NCBI GenBank assembly: GCA_039680175.1
Contig: JBDKTO010000038.1
Span: 1 to 49,555 of the forward strand
DNA: 49,555 nt
Source: Veillonellales bacterium
GTDB lineage: Bacteria; Bacillota; Negativicutes; JAAYSF01
Direction: 5' to 3'
Shown here: positions 40,631-49,547 of the stretch, piece after piece
Numbering within the stretch: position 1 is the stretch's first letter
Layout: each line of letters begins with the position of its first letter
Made by a program: the position numbers and the translations under genes
Notes under the pieces: generated by a model
Database searches by the model: none
Seen by the model: only the letters and a program-made list of their open reading frames with translations
Told to the model about the DNA's origin: nothing

Positions 40631-42328
40631 ATATTTCTCCTTTCGGTCACTATTTTTATCAAGCAACAGTCCAAGAACGGACAGTAGCAAGACTATTTCT
40701 CTTTTCAGCTTTTCTAAGTTTTTCCCCTCTGTCTTGTCTTTGCATTTTGCTCCACCATGTACCCAATTGCCAAAATAGTTTACTAATCCCGACGAGTTTG
40801 TAATTACGATATGGAGGTAATTGCAAATCATACTTTTTTGCATAATATCGAGCAGTAACTCCATCCCCTGATAGCACTTCATCCGTTCAACAGTGGATTT
40901 CCCTTGTGCCAAATCTCCATTTTGCTTCCATACATTGTTGACGATACGAGCCACTTGTAGCGGAAAAGGAGTTTCCCTCTCTCCAAGTTCAGTCTCTGGA
41001 ATATTGCTACAGCCAATCGCCCAGTTTTCAGCAGCTTTGATCATCTGCTCCGGTGAGCAATTTCGAGAAAAAATTACCTTTGACCGAGCTTTATCCATTT
41101 TCCGAATTGTGAAAATCTGAATAAATTCTGGCTTTTCATGCGTGGGAATGCCTCTAAGTGCCTTAATAAACTCTTCCGCAATATTTTCAAACCGCGCTTC
41201 CGTTTGCACAGAGATTTCTGTTTGATTTGACCCGAAAATTGATGCAAACTTGGGCGGAACCTCAGGCAATTGAGATGGGTAAACAAAAACAATCTCTTTT
41301 GTGTCGACTTTCTGCCATGTAACCCCCTTTCTATCCGAGCTAGCAACCCATTCAAGCGCTTTTTTTGCTAACGAGCGGTTTTCTGGCGAAATCGGATATG
41401 AATTGTTTTCAAAGTATTTATAACGACCTTGACATGGGTGTTCTGAGAACATAGAACGCAATTTTACATCAGATATACCTGCGCCCTTAAGGTCTATACT
41501 GGGCATAGGTTTATCAAAAATTTTGAGAGGCTTTCCAAATGCATCAGTTAGGCCTACAACAGGAGGAATTTTAGCTATGGTATTGTGATAGGTTCGTAAA
41601 AGTGCGCTGTTTACCCATTCGGTGATATGTTTGCTTGCTACAGGATATCCATATTGTTGCCAATCAACCAAATCTAAGATAATCGATATCGATGTGTCAG
41701 TGTCGTTTTTTGGCGCCTTTTTGGGGTTGGCCTTATGGAACAGTATGAAGAATGCCAAATCAACGTCCTCTTGTTTTTGGAGCTTTGCAAAAATGCATTT
41801 CTCCAGTGCAGACCTAAAGCTCTTATCGCAATCGTTATCATTGGAAAATTCAGCGGCCAAACGAATCAGTTCTAAGATCAGACAACATTCCGGTTGTTGC
41901 TGTGTACCGATTAATTCAAGAAAGCTCTGTGGAACACTATGCAAACTCCGATTGACTTTATCAATAGTCCCTCTATGCCAATTGTCATTAGCACACCACG
42001 ATTGAATCTTGTCTACGTCGAGTGCTGTGTTTGCTTTTTCTATGCGTTCTAGTTCAGATAGATGTTCTTTATTGGTGATACGATACAACGGTGGAATATT
42101 GAAAGCAGGAAAGGTCCCTTGTTTATTCCCGAATTTTCTCAGCGACTGTGCAAGCTCTGCACTTATGCTCTCAAGCTCGCAGATCGAGCCATCCTTGGCA
42201 AGCCATATTCTGATACAGGGAGCTTTGGAGGTAACCTTGGGAAGTGCGCCGTAATCATCATACCAATCCTTTACATTTATCCCATTGCTCTCTAATGCGT
42301 TTGAAAGGCGATACAATTCATTCAGCAT
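40178..42328 (-). CDS. cas8c: Cascade large subunit Cas8c (Csd1, type I-C)
   Basis: A 716-residue Cas8c/Csd1. It opens MLNELYRLSNALESNGI and contains RKGVTWQKVDTKEIVFVYPSQLP, all typical of Csd1. It recognises the PAM and recruits Cas3. The start overlaps the cas5 stop by 7 bases. The 3' third contains a separate in-frame start for Cas11c (see next entry). A His- and Asn-rich, low-complexity tail (PPASTTDNNNNGNNIGGSDNEQ-like) ends the protein, longer than in most homologues as far as I can judge. Confidence 0.94.
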   Translation of the reverse strand: MLNELYRLSNALESNGINVKDWYDDYGALPKVTSKAPCIRIWLAKDGSICELESISAELAQSLRKFGNKQGTFPAFNIPPLYRITNKEHLSELERIEKANTALDVDKIQSWCANDNWHRGTIDKVNRSLHSVPQSFLELIGTQQQPECCLILELIRLAAEFSNDNDCDKSFRSALEKCIFAKLQKQEDVDLAFFILFHKANPKKAPKNDTDTSISIILDLVDWQQYGYPVASKHITEWVNSALLRTYHNTIAKIPPVVGLTDAFGKPLKIFDKPMPSIDLKGAGISDVKLRSMFSEHPCQGRYKYFENNSYPISPENRSLAKKALEWVASSDRKGVTWQKVDTKEIVFVYPSQLPEVPPKFASIFGSNQTEISVQTEARFENIAEEFIKALRGIPTHEKPEFIQIFTIRKMDKARSKVIFSRNCSPEQMIKAAENWAIGCSNIPETELGERETPFPLQVARIVNNVWKQNGDLAQGKSTVERMKCYQGMELLLDIMQKSMICNYLHIVITNSSGLVNYFGNWVHGGAKCKDKTEGKNLEKLKREIVLLLSVLGLLLDKNSDRKEKYMENMAYLVGQLLKISDELHTLYCKVVRNGDVPPQLAGSALFVTAGETPYQAIAQLSCRMNPYITWAKQYRFKNIKDEGKESWKAAWYLKLFENVANKRSLTMTNSTRFNDFDKAQLFIGYLASFPKSEPPASTTDNNNNGNNIGGSDNEQ

Positions 42329-43023
42329 GATTCTCCCTCCTTTTGGGGATACTCCAACACACCGTTTTGAATAACAAGGTCATTGTCGTAAACATAGGAG
42401 ACCGGAGAAAAATTCTTTTTTGCATAGGAACCCAGAGGGGTATATCCCTTGGAAAAAACCTGTCTAAGCATTGATGGTATGATTACTGGCAGTAAATCAG
42501 ATAATACCTGCGTTGTGTCACGAAACTTGCCAAAATATGAAGGAGTAAACTCTTTCCATCCCAATACCGGAATGGAATAGCACTGCCCCCTCTTGAGACG
42601 TCTTGCAAAAATGCTTTGATAAGCATGTCCGGGTGATGTCGTATTTTTATCCCATCGTATAGCACTTTCCGGCAATTTGCTTTTTTCTTTATTGGGAACA
42701 ACTGCTGCGTATAGTCGATAACAGACATCAATTAACACGGTAGTATACAACTGATAATTATTTCCCTTTTTTATCGATGTGGGTTTTCGCAAAGGTCCTC
42801 CATAATTTGTACAATAGGAGTGGTATTGTATGGGCTCACACAATTCCACTTTTGTTGGAATTATTTCTACATCCGGCCCCCACAAAATAGATTCAAAAAT
42901 AGCCTTGACCGCAGAATATGTTGGAGCTGGATAACTGACAGGACAATCACCGGTATCCGGTCTTGTCCACATCGCGGTATTTCCGGCTATCTCCATTTCA
43001 ATGGGATAAGACAATCGTACCAT
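42322..43023 (-). CDS. cas5c: CRISPR pre-crRNA endonuclease Cas5 (Cas5c/d)
   Basis: A 233-residue Cas5d-type RAMP protein. Type I-C has no Cas6, and Cas5d cuts the repeat RNA. Visible: the PTYSAVKAIFESILWGPDVEI segment, CTNYGGPLRKP and GQCYSIPVLGWKEFTPSYFG. Start ATG at 43023 with AAAGGAGG. First gene of the cas operon here. Confidence 0.94.
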   Translation of the reverse strand: MVRLSYPIEMEIAGNTAMWTRPDTGDCPVSYPAPTYSAVKAIFESILWGPDVEIIPTKVELCEPIQYHSYCTNYGGPLRKPTSIKKGNNYQLYTTVLIDVCYRLYAAVVPNKEKSKLPESAIRWDKNTTSPGHAYQSIFARRLKRGQCYSIPVLGWKEFTPSYFGKFRDTTQVLSDLLPVIIPSMLRQVFSKGYTPLGSYAKKNFSPVSYVYDNDLVIQNGVLEYPQKEGESC

Positions 43024-43280
43024 AAAAATCCTCCTTTGCTTTAAAATTAGGTAGTTCGTGGTAATTTTGACAAATGCATTATCCCATAATGTCTATCCCG
43101 TAAATCGGACTTTTCATAGTGACATCGGGAAACTGCAAACCTGCATTCCAGCGTAGTTAAAATCATGAGATTAAAATTCTTCAGTAATATAATTTACACA
43201 TACTTCTTTCTTCTCGTTTTATTCCAAAATTTCCTTCCTTTTTTACAAAATTCCTCCATTTTTTCAAATCTTTTTAGCAA
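43024..43280. promoter_or_regulatory. Upstream region of the cas operon
   Basis: A 257-base stretch that must hold the cas promoter. TTTACG and GATAAT on the minus strand (about 43100-43070) are a candidate pair but not strong. No gene supported; AT-rich. Confidence 0.35.
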
Positions 43281-43318
43281 AAAAGCGCTCTTCCCTTTTC
43301 CAGAGAAAGAGCGCTTTT
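43281..43318 (-). terminator. Hairpin with T-run on the minus strand
   Basis: AAAAGCGCTCTT (43281-43292) and AAGAGCGCTTTT (43307-43318), perfect, with TTTTTT on the minus side. No minus-strand gene runs into it, so it may end a short antisense or small RNA made from 43320-43450. Confidence 0.6.
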
Positions 43319-43392
43319 CTCAATCTACTATCCTATGCCATACAATTTAGCAAATTCGTTAAAAATAAATAACAGAAAATACTGAAAAGTGC

Positions 43393-43398
43393 TATAAT
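43393..43398 (+). promoter_or_regulatory. -10 box for the small hydrophobic peptide
   Basis: TATAAT within GCTATAATATAAG, 38 bases before the start codon; no good -35 at 17 bases. Confidence 0.4.
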
Positions 43399-43435
43399 AT
43401 AAGTAGGAAGGAGAATAAAGGGAGGTGGCCTTGAG

Positions 43436-43531
43436 ATGGAACTGATTCGGACATGTATCGTTTCTTTTGGGCTTGCAAGCCTGTTTTCTCTGGTCGCCGC
43501 ATTAGTGTTCGGGCTGACAATAAAAAGTTAA
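43436..43531 (+). CDS. 31-residue hydrophobic peptide, type I toxin-like
   Basis: ATG at 43436 with GGGAGGTG 9 bases upstream, TAA at 43529, then a terminator. The product is a short charged start (MELIRT) with one membrane helix (SFGLASLFSLVAALVFGL) and a basic end (TIKS). Size, topology and strong translation signals recall holin-like type I toxins of Bacillota. Hairpins on the opposite strand on both sides could belong to an antisense RNA, but none is certain. Confidence 0.55.
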   Translation: MELIRTCIVSFGLASLFSLVAALVFGLTIKS

Positions 43532-43537
43532 CTTTTA

Positions 43538-43560
43538 GGAGCCGCAAGGCTCTTTTTTTT
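43538..43560 (+). terminator. Terminator of the small peptide gene
   Basis: GAGCC-gcaa-GGCTC stem followed by eight Ts (43553-43560), 7 bases past the stop codon. Confidence 0.9.
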
Positions 43561-43565
43561 GAATG

Positions 43566-43603
43566 CTAAAAAAGCGCCCATCCTGATGACCGAACGCTTT
43601 TAG
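43566..43603 (-). terminator. Terminator of the second chemoreceptor gene
   Basis: CTAAAA...GCG (43566-43576) with CGCTTTTAG (43595-43603); on the minus strand GCG is followed by six Ts. It lies 126 bases past the receptor stop. Confidence 0.65.
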
Positions 43604-43728
43604 TTTAAATAAATTTTCTGAAGTTTTACTGTCCATGTAAAAATACTCAATAAAACAATTACCCACAGTCAAACAAGCTTGCTTCACTATCGTTCGCACT
43701 GACAAAATTCTTACTATAAAAGGCTCTT

Positions 43729-45444
43729 TTAAATTTTAAAAATAACCGCTGTCTGCTGAAGTTCTTCCGCCATTTTCGCCAGCCCCTGAGCGGCGGCGGC
43801 AACCTCCTGCATCGAAGCCGCCTGCTCTTCGGTCGCTGCGGAAACGCTTTGGGCTTGATTGGAAATATGTTTGCTGGTTTTATCAATTTCTCCTATGGAA
43901 GAAACCACCTGCTGGCTGCCGCCGGCCATTTGTTCGATGGCCGCTGAAATTTCCTGAACATCGGCTGATACCTTGCTGATCAAAACCACAATATCCTTAA
44001 AGGACTGTCCCGCATTGACTACTACGCCGGAGCCAGCTTGTACCGCCTGGGTCCCCTGCTTCATCGCTTCCACTGCGTTATCCGTCTCGCTTTGAATACT
44101 TTGAATCAACGCGGCAATTTCTTTCGCCGCTTCCTGTGACTGTTCCGCCAGTTTCCTGACCTCCTCGGCGACTACCGCAAAGCCCCGTCCCTGTTCTCCC
44201 GCTCTGGCGGCTTCAATCGCCGCATTTAAAGCCAATAGATTGGTCTGCCCGGCAATCCCGGCAATGGTATCGACAATCTGGCCGATTTCCTTCGACCGTT
44301 CCCCCAGCTTGGCAACCATGGAGGCGGTTTTTGCTACTGTGGCATCAATATTGGACATCTGGGCTACAGCCGAATCGACGGCCTCGCCGCCTTTTTCTGC
44401 CGACTGAACCGTATCTTCAGCCACTGCCGCAACCGAATTGGCGTTGGCCGCTATCTGCTGGATACCGGCCGACATCTGCTGGACGGAAGCGGATGCATCG
44501 TCTAGCGCTGCTGCTTCTTGCTCCGTACCTTTAGAAACTCCGGTAATGCCGGTAGTAATTTGTTCCGCGGCCTGAGCCGACTGCTCAGTACTGGCCGTCA
44601 GTTCCTCCGACGCAGAGGTGACATTCTGCGCCGCCCCGGCAATACTCTGTACCAGTTTCCGCAGATGGTCGGCTGTAGCATTAAGCGCATGTCCCAATTC
44701 GCCGATTTCGTCTTCCGCCGTAACCGCAAGCTTCTGCGATAAATCGCCCTGGGCTACCTGCTTCAGAGCCGCCACAACATTATGCAGCCTTTTCGTAATC
44801 ATCCGCGATACCCCGACTCCCGCTATGACCGACAGAACTAAGCAAAGAATCGTAATCAAAGCAATGGTGAGCCCAATGGCGGCGGCATCTTTTCTGCCTG
44901 CTTCATCTAGTTTCTCCGCCCGCTGGGCATGAAAATCGGCTAACTGGCTCAATCCTTCGTTAATTTTATCCAAATGGGGAGCAGCCGTAGTGGAAAAGTA
45001 CGCATAAGCTCCCTGCTTATCTCCCGTCAGCGCCATGTCAACCGCCCTTTGCCGCTCCGCCCGATAAGCCTTTAACTCATCTTGCAGCCGGGTTAGCTGT
45101 TCTGTTTCAAAGGACTCCCTATCTGTTCCCGCATAGCTTTGCAGAAGCTTATCCACCTCGCCGGTCCGCTGCCTGGCCTCTTCCAGTATCTTCTGTTCCT
45201 GCGCTTTACTCACTCCCGGCTGAAACAGTTCCATGGTCAGTGCTTCCACTGCCCGGGACTGACTGCTGGCCGCATTGATCCACTTCACCGGCAGCAGATA
45301 TTCCTTGTACAGCAAATTCATTCCGCTGCTCAGCTTGTCCACATAATAATATCCGGCAGCACCGACTACACCCGTAAACAGGGCTATAATTACAACCAGC
45401 CCTACAAGCTTCGTTCCTATTTTCAGATTATGAAACCACTGCAT
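43729..45444 (-). CDS. Methyl-accepting chemotaxis protein, paralogue 1
   Basis: A 571-residue chemoreceptor: membrane helix 1 ([20 protein letters not shown]), 4HB sensor (about 35-185), membrane helix 2 ([20 protein letters not shown]), HAMP, then the MCP signalling domain with [20 protein letters not shown] and [18 protein letters not shown]. The ATG at 45444 is 7 bases after GGAGGG. It is nearly identical over most of its length to the receptor at 46400-48115, most different in the sensor. It has no C-terminal pentapeptide. Ligand unknown. Confidence 0.93.
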   Translation of the reverse strand: MQWFHNLKIGTKLVGLVVIIALFTGVVGAAGYYYVDKLSSGMNLLYKEYLLPVKWINAASSQSRAVEALTMELFQPGVSKAQEQKILEEARQRTGEVDKLLQSYAGTDRESFETEQLTRLQDELKAYRAERQRAVDMALTGDKQGAYAYFSTTAAPHLDKINEGLSQLADFHAQRAEKLDEAGRKDAAAIGLTIALITILCLVLSVIAGVGVSRMITKRLHNVVAALKQVAQGDLSQKLAVTAEDEIGELGHALNATADHLRKLVQSIAGAAQNVTSASEELTASTEQSAQAAEQITTGITGVSKGTEQEAAALDDASASVQQMSAGIQQIAANANSVAAVAEDTVQSAEKGGEAVDSAVAQMSNIDATVAKTASMVAKLGERSKEIGQIVDTIAGIAGQTNLLALNAAIEAARAGEQGRGFAVVAEEVRKLAEQSQEAAKEIAALIQSIQSETDNAVEAMKQGTQAVQAGSGVVVNAGQSFKDIVVLISKVSADVQEISAAIEQMAGGSQQVVSSIGEIDKTSKHISNQAQSVSAATEEQAASMQEVAAAAQGLAKMAEELQQTAVIFKI

Positions 45445-45543
45445 TTCAAGTCCCTCCATTCAAAATTGCGACGACGCTTCCCACAATATATTGAACATTC
45501 ATGGAATCAATCCCAGCCTCCATAGAGACTTGCCTCTAATTCC

Positions 45544-45572
45544 AAAAAAAGGCGTTTGTAAACGCCTTTTTT
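45544..45572. terminator. Orphan bidirectional terminator
   Basis: GGCGTTTgtAAACGCC (45551-45566) with seven As before and six Ts after. No annotated gene ends here, so it may close a small transcript. Confidence 0.7.
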
Positions 45573-45762
45573 GTCATATGGTCCCAATTGATATGGAGAA
45601 TGGCATACGCTAAGATAATTTACTAGGAATAATTACGAGTTTCATTAATATAGAGGGATTATTTTAGAGTATAATAAAACAATGGATAGGTATGAAAATT
45701 TCTCTATTTCCCCCTGTAAGGACAAAACGTTTCGTAAGTATTCCGTTCAATAAATATTTCTA

Positions 45763-45816
45763 TTTACATTTTAATTCAAATATGAATAAATTTCAAGATA
45801 AAAATTCATATTTGAA
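45763..45816. promoter_or_regulatory. Promoter region and inverted-repeat operator of the Xre gene
   Basis: TTCAAATATGAAT (45775-45787) and ATTCATATTTGAA (45804-45816), perfect 13-bp inverted repeat with a 16-base spacer. Each half is nearly a palindrome. A TTTACA at 45763 lies ahead. Likely autoregulatory operator. Confidence 0.6.
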
Positions 45817-45833
45817 CTAAATGAGGTGAGCTT

Positions 45834-46247
45834 TTGGTTGAAAAAAATAATCAAATGAATACCTTGGGAGAACGTCTCCAATTTCTACGCAAGCTTTCAA
45901 ATGTCACCCAGAAAATCATCTATGAAGCAACGGGAATTTCTCAAAGCAATTTGAGTAAATATGAACGGAACATCACGCAGCCGACAGCGGATGCTATCGC
46001 AGCAATCTGCCGATTTTACAATGTATCCGCCGACTGGCTTCTTTTTGGGATAGAACAGAAAAATTTCGTAGTTACTAATGACCCCGAGTTATCTCATATG
46101 CTTTTTTTATTGTACAAGATGATGCAGGGAGACAAAGAAACCCGGTGCTGGGCTAAAAAACAGTTTGAATACTGCTTTAAGCCTTTTATTGAAGAAGAGT
46201 CAGACAGATTTAAAAAAGAAAGCGCTTCTCCCACTCGCTCAGAATAA
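45834..46247 (+). CDS. Xre-family transcriptional regulator
   Basis: A 137-residue regulator with an N-terminal HTH_3 (about 8-70: NTLGERLQFLRKLSNVTQKI, GISQSNLSKYERNITQPTADAI) and a short C-terminal helical segment. The start is TTG at 45834 with GAGGTG 5 bases upstream; an ATG seven codons in lacks a site. It sits between the two chemoreceptor paralogues on the opposite strand. Its own promoter holds a perfect inverted repeat. Target genes unknown. Confidence 0.85.
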   Translation: MVEKNNQMNTLGERLQFLRKLSNVTQKIIYEATGISQSNLSKYERNITQPTADAIAAICRFYNVSADWLLFGIEQKNFVVTNDPELSHMLFLLYKMMQGDKETRCWAKKQFEYCFKPFIEEESDRFKKESASPTRSE

Positions 46248-46293
46248 GTAATAGCAGCAGCCGGTTAGTATTCTCTTGAAAAGCTGATTGACA

Positions 46294-46316
46294 GGAGCCC
46301 CGGGGCTCTTTTTTTT
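46294..46316 (+). terminator. Terminator of the Xre gene
   Basis: GAGCCCCGGGGCTC (46295-46308) perfect palindrome followed by eight Ts. Confidence 0.92.
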
Positions 46317-46320
46317 ATAT

Positions 46321-46356
46321 ACAAAAAACGCGTGATCACAAGGATCCCGCGCTTTT
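46321..46356 (-). terminator. Terminator of the third chemoreceptor gene
   Basis: Stem of ACGCG/CGCG and GATC halves (about 46326-46352) with TTTTTT on the minus strand; 44 bases past the receptor stop. Confidence 0.7.
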
Positions 46357-46399
46357 TCGTCTAGACAGCGATTCGGTTGTCGTATAAATTAAAATCGCT

Positions 46400-48115
46400 T
46401 TACACTTTAAAAATAGTCGTTGCCTGCTGCAAGTCTTCCGCCATTTTCGCCAAGCTTTGGGCAGATGCGGCAACCTCTTGCATCGAGGCCGACTGTTCTT
46501 CCGTTGCGGCAGAAACACTTTGCGTTTGACCGGAAATATGTTTGCTGGCTTTATCGATTTCTTCTATGGAAGAAACAACCTGCTGGCTGCCGCCGGCCAT
46601 TTGTTCGATGGCCGCGGAAATTTCCTGAACATCGGCTGATACTTTGTTGATTAAAGCCACAATGTCCTTAAAGGACTGTCCCGCATTGGCTACCACGCCG
46701 GAACCGACCTGGACCTCGTGCGTCCCCTGGTTCATCGCTTCCACCGCACTGTCGGTTTCGCTCTGAATGCTCTGAATCAAGGCCGCAATTTCCTTGGCCG
46801 CGTCTTGTGACTGTTCCGCCAGTTTCCTGACTTCTTCGGCGACTACCGCAAAGCCCCGTCCTTGTTCTCCCGCTCTGGCGGCTTCGATAGCCGCATTCAA
46901 AGCCAGCAGATTGGTCTGCCCGGCAATCCCGGCAATGGTATCGACAATCTGGCCGATTTCCTTCGACCGTTCACCCAGCTTGGCAACCATGGAAGCGGTT
47001 TTTGCTACTGTGGCATCAATATTGGACATCTGGGCTACAGCCGAATCAACGGCCTCGCCGCCTTTTTTCGCCGACTGGACCGTATCTTCAGCCACTGCCG
47101 CAACCGAATTGGCGTTGGCCGCTATCTGTTGAATACCGGCCGACATCTGCTGGACGGAAGCGGATGCACCGTCTATCGCCGCCATTTCTTTTTCCGCACC
47201 GCTAGAAACTTCCGTGATGCCGGTTGTGATTTGTTCCGCAGCCTGAGCGGACTGGTCGGTACTGGCCGTCAGTTCCTCCGATGCGGCGGTAACATTCTGC
47301 GCCGCCCCGGCAATACGCTGTACCAATTTCCGCAGATGGTCGGCTGTAGCATTAAGCGCATGTCCCAATTCGCCGATTTCGTCTTGCGCCGTAACCGCAA
47401 GTTTCTGCGATAAATCACCCTGGGCTACTTGTTTCAGCGCTGCTACGACACAATCTAACCTTTTCGTAATCATCCGTGATACCCCAACTCCCGCCAGAAT
47501 AGACAGAGCTAAACAGAAAATCGTGATCACAACGATGATAATCCCGACGGAAGCAGCATCCTTTTTGCCTGCCTCATTGATTTCTTCCGCCCGCCGGGCG
47601 TTAAAGTCGGTTAACTGATTCAAGATGTTATTGACTTTATCCACATGGGGAGCAGCGGAAGTGGTAAAGTAGGCATAAGCTCCCTGCTTATCTCCTGCCA
47701 AAGCCATGTCAACGGCTTTTTGCCGTTCGGAACGATAAACCTTTAGTTCACCCTGCAGTATCGGCAGCTGTTCTTGCTCAAACGGATCCAGTTTCGCCTG
47801 CGAGTAGCTTCCCAACAGCGTATCGACCTCTCCAATCCGCTGCTTTGCCTCTTCCAGTACCTTCTGTTCCTGTTCCTTACTCACTCCCGGCTGAAACAGC
47901 TCCATGGTCAGCGCTTCGACTGCCCGGGACTGGCTGCTGGCCGCATTGATCCACTTCACCGGCAGCAAATAATCCTTGTACATCGCATTCATTCCGTCAC
48001 TTAGCTTGTCCGCGTAATAATAGCCGGTGAAACCGACCACACCCATAAACAAGGCTATAATCAAAATGAGCCCGACAATTTTCGTCCCTGTCTTCAAATT
48101 ATGAAACCATTGCAT
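46400..48115 (-). CDS. Methyl-accepting chemotaxis protein, paralogue 2
   Basis: A 571-residue chemoreceptor with the same layout as the one at 43729-45444 (two membrane helices, 4HB sensor, HAMP, signalling domain). The signalling region is almost base-for-base the same (compare 44258-44400 with 46931-47073). Differences gather in the sensor and in the membrane helices. The ATG at 48115 is 7 bases after GGGGGAA. The pair looks like a tandem duplication; the Xre gene lies between them. Ligand unknown. Confidence 0.93.
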   Translation of the reverse strand: MQWFHNLKTGTKIVGLILIIALFMGVVGFTGYYYADKLSDGMNAMYKDYLLPVKWINAASSQSRAVEALTMELFQPGVSKEQEQKVLEEAKQRIGEVDTLLGSYSQAKLDPFEQEQLPILQGELKVYRSERQKAVDMALAGDKQGAYAYFTTSAAPHVDKVNNILNQLTDFNARRAEEINEAGKKDAASVGIIIVVITIFCLALSILAGVGVSRMITKRLDCVVAALKQVAQGDLSQKLAVTAQDEIGELGHALNATADHLRKLVQRIAGAAQNVTAASEELTASTDQSAQAAEQITTGITEVSSGAEKEMAAIDGASASVQQMSAGIQQIAANANSVAAVAEDTVQSAKKGGEAVDSAVAQMSNIDATVAKTASMVAKLGERSKEIGQIVDTIAGIAGQTNLLALNAAIEAARAGEQGRGFAVVAEEVRKLAEQSQDAAKEIAALIQSIQSETDSAVEAMNQGTHEVQVGSGVVANAGQSFKDIVALINKVSADVQEISAAIEQMAGGSQQVVSSIEEIDKASKHISGQTQSVSAATEEQSASMQEVAASAQSLAKMAEDLQQATTIFKV

Positions 48116-48156
48116 GTTCAATTCCCCCATTCAACGCTTGCTATTGTTCATCCTTA

Positions 48157-49401
48157 CTAATCAAGGATTGTCAAGAGCTTCTCTCTCGGGCTTCCGCCCA
48201 TTCCCAGGACATCCATATTATGAGAAAAAGTTATACTTTGCTGCCAATATTTTTGCACTTTTGTTTGCAAATCCGTAATTTTTCCCTCGGCGATACATTC
48301 CAAAAATGCGTCCAGTACAACAGGATCAAATTTTTTCTCTCTGCCCTCCCGCATAATGTTTAATGCCTGTTCAAAGCTCATAGCTTTCCGGTAGACCCGG
48401 TCTGCCGTTAACGCTTCAAAAACATCGGCCACGCTAAGAATCCGGGAAATCAGCGGGATGGCTTCCCCTTTCAGTCCAAAAGGATAGCCGCTGCCATCAA
48501 AAGCCTCATGATGATAGCGGACGTATTCGGCAATCCTTTGCAGCGGTTCAATATCTTTCAACGCATTATAGCCGATTTCGCAATGCCGCTGTATCTCTTT
48601 GTATTCCGCCGGCGTCAGTTTCCCTTGTTTCTTCAGAATATTCTCCGGAATGCCGATCTTGCCAATATCATGCAGTAAGGCGGCAACGCCAATTTCTTGC
48701 ATAACTGTGAGGGGAAGCTGCAATTGCTTCCCGATCAGCAGCCCAATGCCGCATACCCTTTCCGAGTGGGTGCCGGTGGAGTGATCCCGGCTTCCAATCA
48801 GTTTTGCCAGGGAAGAAACCGTCTCAATAAACATATTGCTATTTCTGTTTTTCAACTCATACTGTTCCGTTAAGTTAACGGCGGATTCCAGAATGCATTT
48901 TACATTCCCGTTATTGTCAAAAATAGGAATGGCGGTTTGCTCAACATAAAGCTCGGATCCGTGAATTCTCCAGATATGCTGCTGAACACGGCAAACCGTC
49001 TTTTCTGTCATCACCTTTGGCACCGGACAATCTTCGCACATTTTGCCGCTGCCAAAAACATCGTAGCACTTTTTCCCCAGTATTTCCTGCTCGTGAACCC
49101 CGGATAAGCGGGAACCTTCCCGATTCAGCATGAGAATATCAAACTCCGGCGATATGAGCTTGATGGTACATGGCATATTCTCAAATATAGCTTTGCTGTT
49201 TACCTCCCGCTGCATATCCGCCAGTTTACTTTTACCCACCGTCGCCCGAAGCAGAATGAGCAAAATAAGGGACAGGCCAATATCATCCAGATATTGCAGA
49301 TAGGCAGCAATCGTGCCGCTGATATGTCGAATAGTACCAAGCAGGTTTAAACCAAGATCGGCCGCAATTACGGCAATCAGCATCTTTTTCAGATTTTCCA
49401 T
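48157..49401 (-). CDS. Membrane PAS/HD-GYP cyclic di-GMP phosphodiesterase
   Basis: A 414-residue protein: two N-terminal membrane helices (about 5-55), a PAS domain (about 70-175) and an HD-GYP domain (about 190-380). HD motif HDIGKIGIP (244-252) and GYP motif HHEAFDGSGYP (298-308) are complete, so it should hydrolyse c-di-GMP. The PAS domain carries a Cys cluster CYDVFGSGKMCEDCP (112-126), which might sense redox or bind a cofactor. Start ATG at 49401 with GGGGATGG upstream. A terminator-like hairpin in the leader suggests attenuation. Confidence 0.9.
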   Translation of the reverse strand: MENLKKMLIAVIAADLGLNLLGTIRHISGTIAAYLQYLDDIGLSLILLILLRATVGKSKLADMQREVNSKAIFENMPCTIKLISPEFDILMLNREGSRLSGVHEQEILGKKCYDVFGSGKMCEDCPVPKVMTEKTVCRVQQHIWRIHGSELYVEQTAIPIFDNNGNVKCILESAVNLTEQYELKNRNSNMFIETVSSLAKLIGSRDHSTGTHSERVCGIGLLIGKQLQLPLTVMQEIGVAALLHDIGKIGIPENILKKQGKLTPAEYKEIQRHCEIGYNALKDIEPLQRIAEYVRYHHEAFDGSGYPFGLKGEAIPLISRILSVADVFEALTADRVYRKAMSFEQALNIMREGREKKFDPVVLDAFLECIAEGKITDLQTKVQKYWQQSITFSHNMDVLGMGGSPREKLLTILD

Positions 49402-49421
49402 TCATCGTCCATCCCCCAACT

Positions 49422-49446
49422 AAAAAACGACCAGCAACTCTGGTCG
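49422..49446 (-). terminator. Attenuator-like hairpin in the HD-GYP leader
   Basis: CGACCAG (49428-49434) and CTGGTCG (49440-49446), then TTTTTT on the minus strand, 21-27 bases before the start codon region. It could end an upstream transcript or serve as an attenuator for the HD-GYP gene. Confidence 0.6.
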
Positions 49447-49518
49447 CAAAGACAACTTATCAAACGAAAACAGCGGCCTAACAACCATTGTCGTATAACG
49501 TCGATCTCTGTGAAATAC

Positions 49519-49547
49519 ATTATACCCTTTTATTCTTGCTTCGTCTA
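49519..49547 (-). promoter_or_regulatory. Promoter of the HD-GYP gene
   Basis: Minus-strand TAGACG (49547-49542), 17 bases, TATAAT (49524-49519). The leader would be about 110 bases, covering 49402-49512. Between this and the hairpin, nothing recognisable as a known c-di-GMP riboswitch was seen. Confidence 0.6.

Noticed and set aside
40178-42328. Shadow frames inside cas8c and the chemoreceptors
   Set aside because: They lie wholly inside strong genes on the other strand, without ribosome-binding sites or recognisable domains.
43165-43350. 61-codon hydrophobic frame upstream of the cas operon
   Set aside because: No ribosome-binding site, and its end lies in a terminator hairpin.
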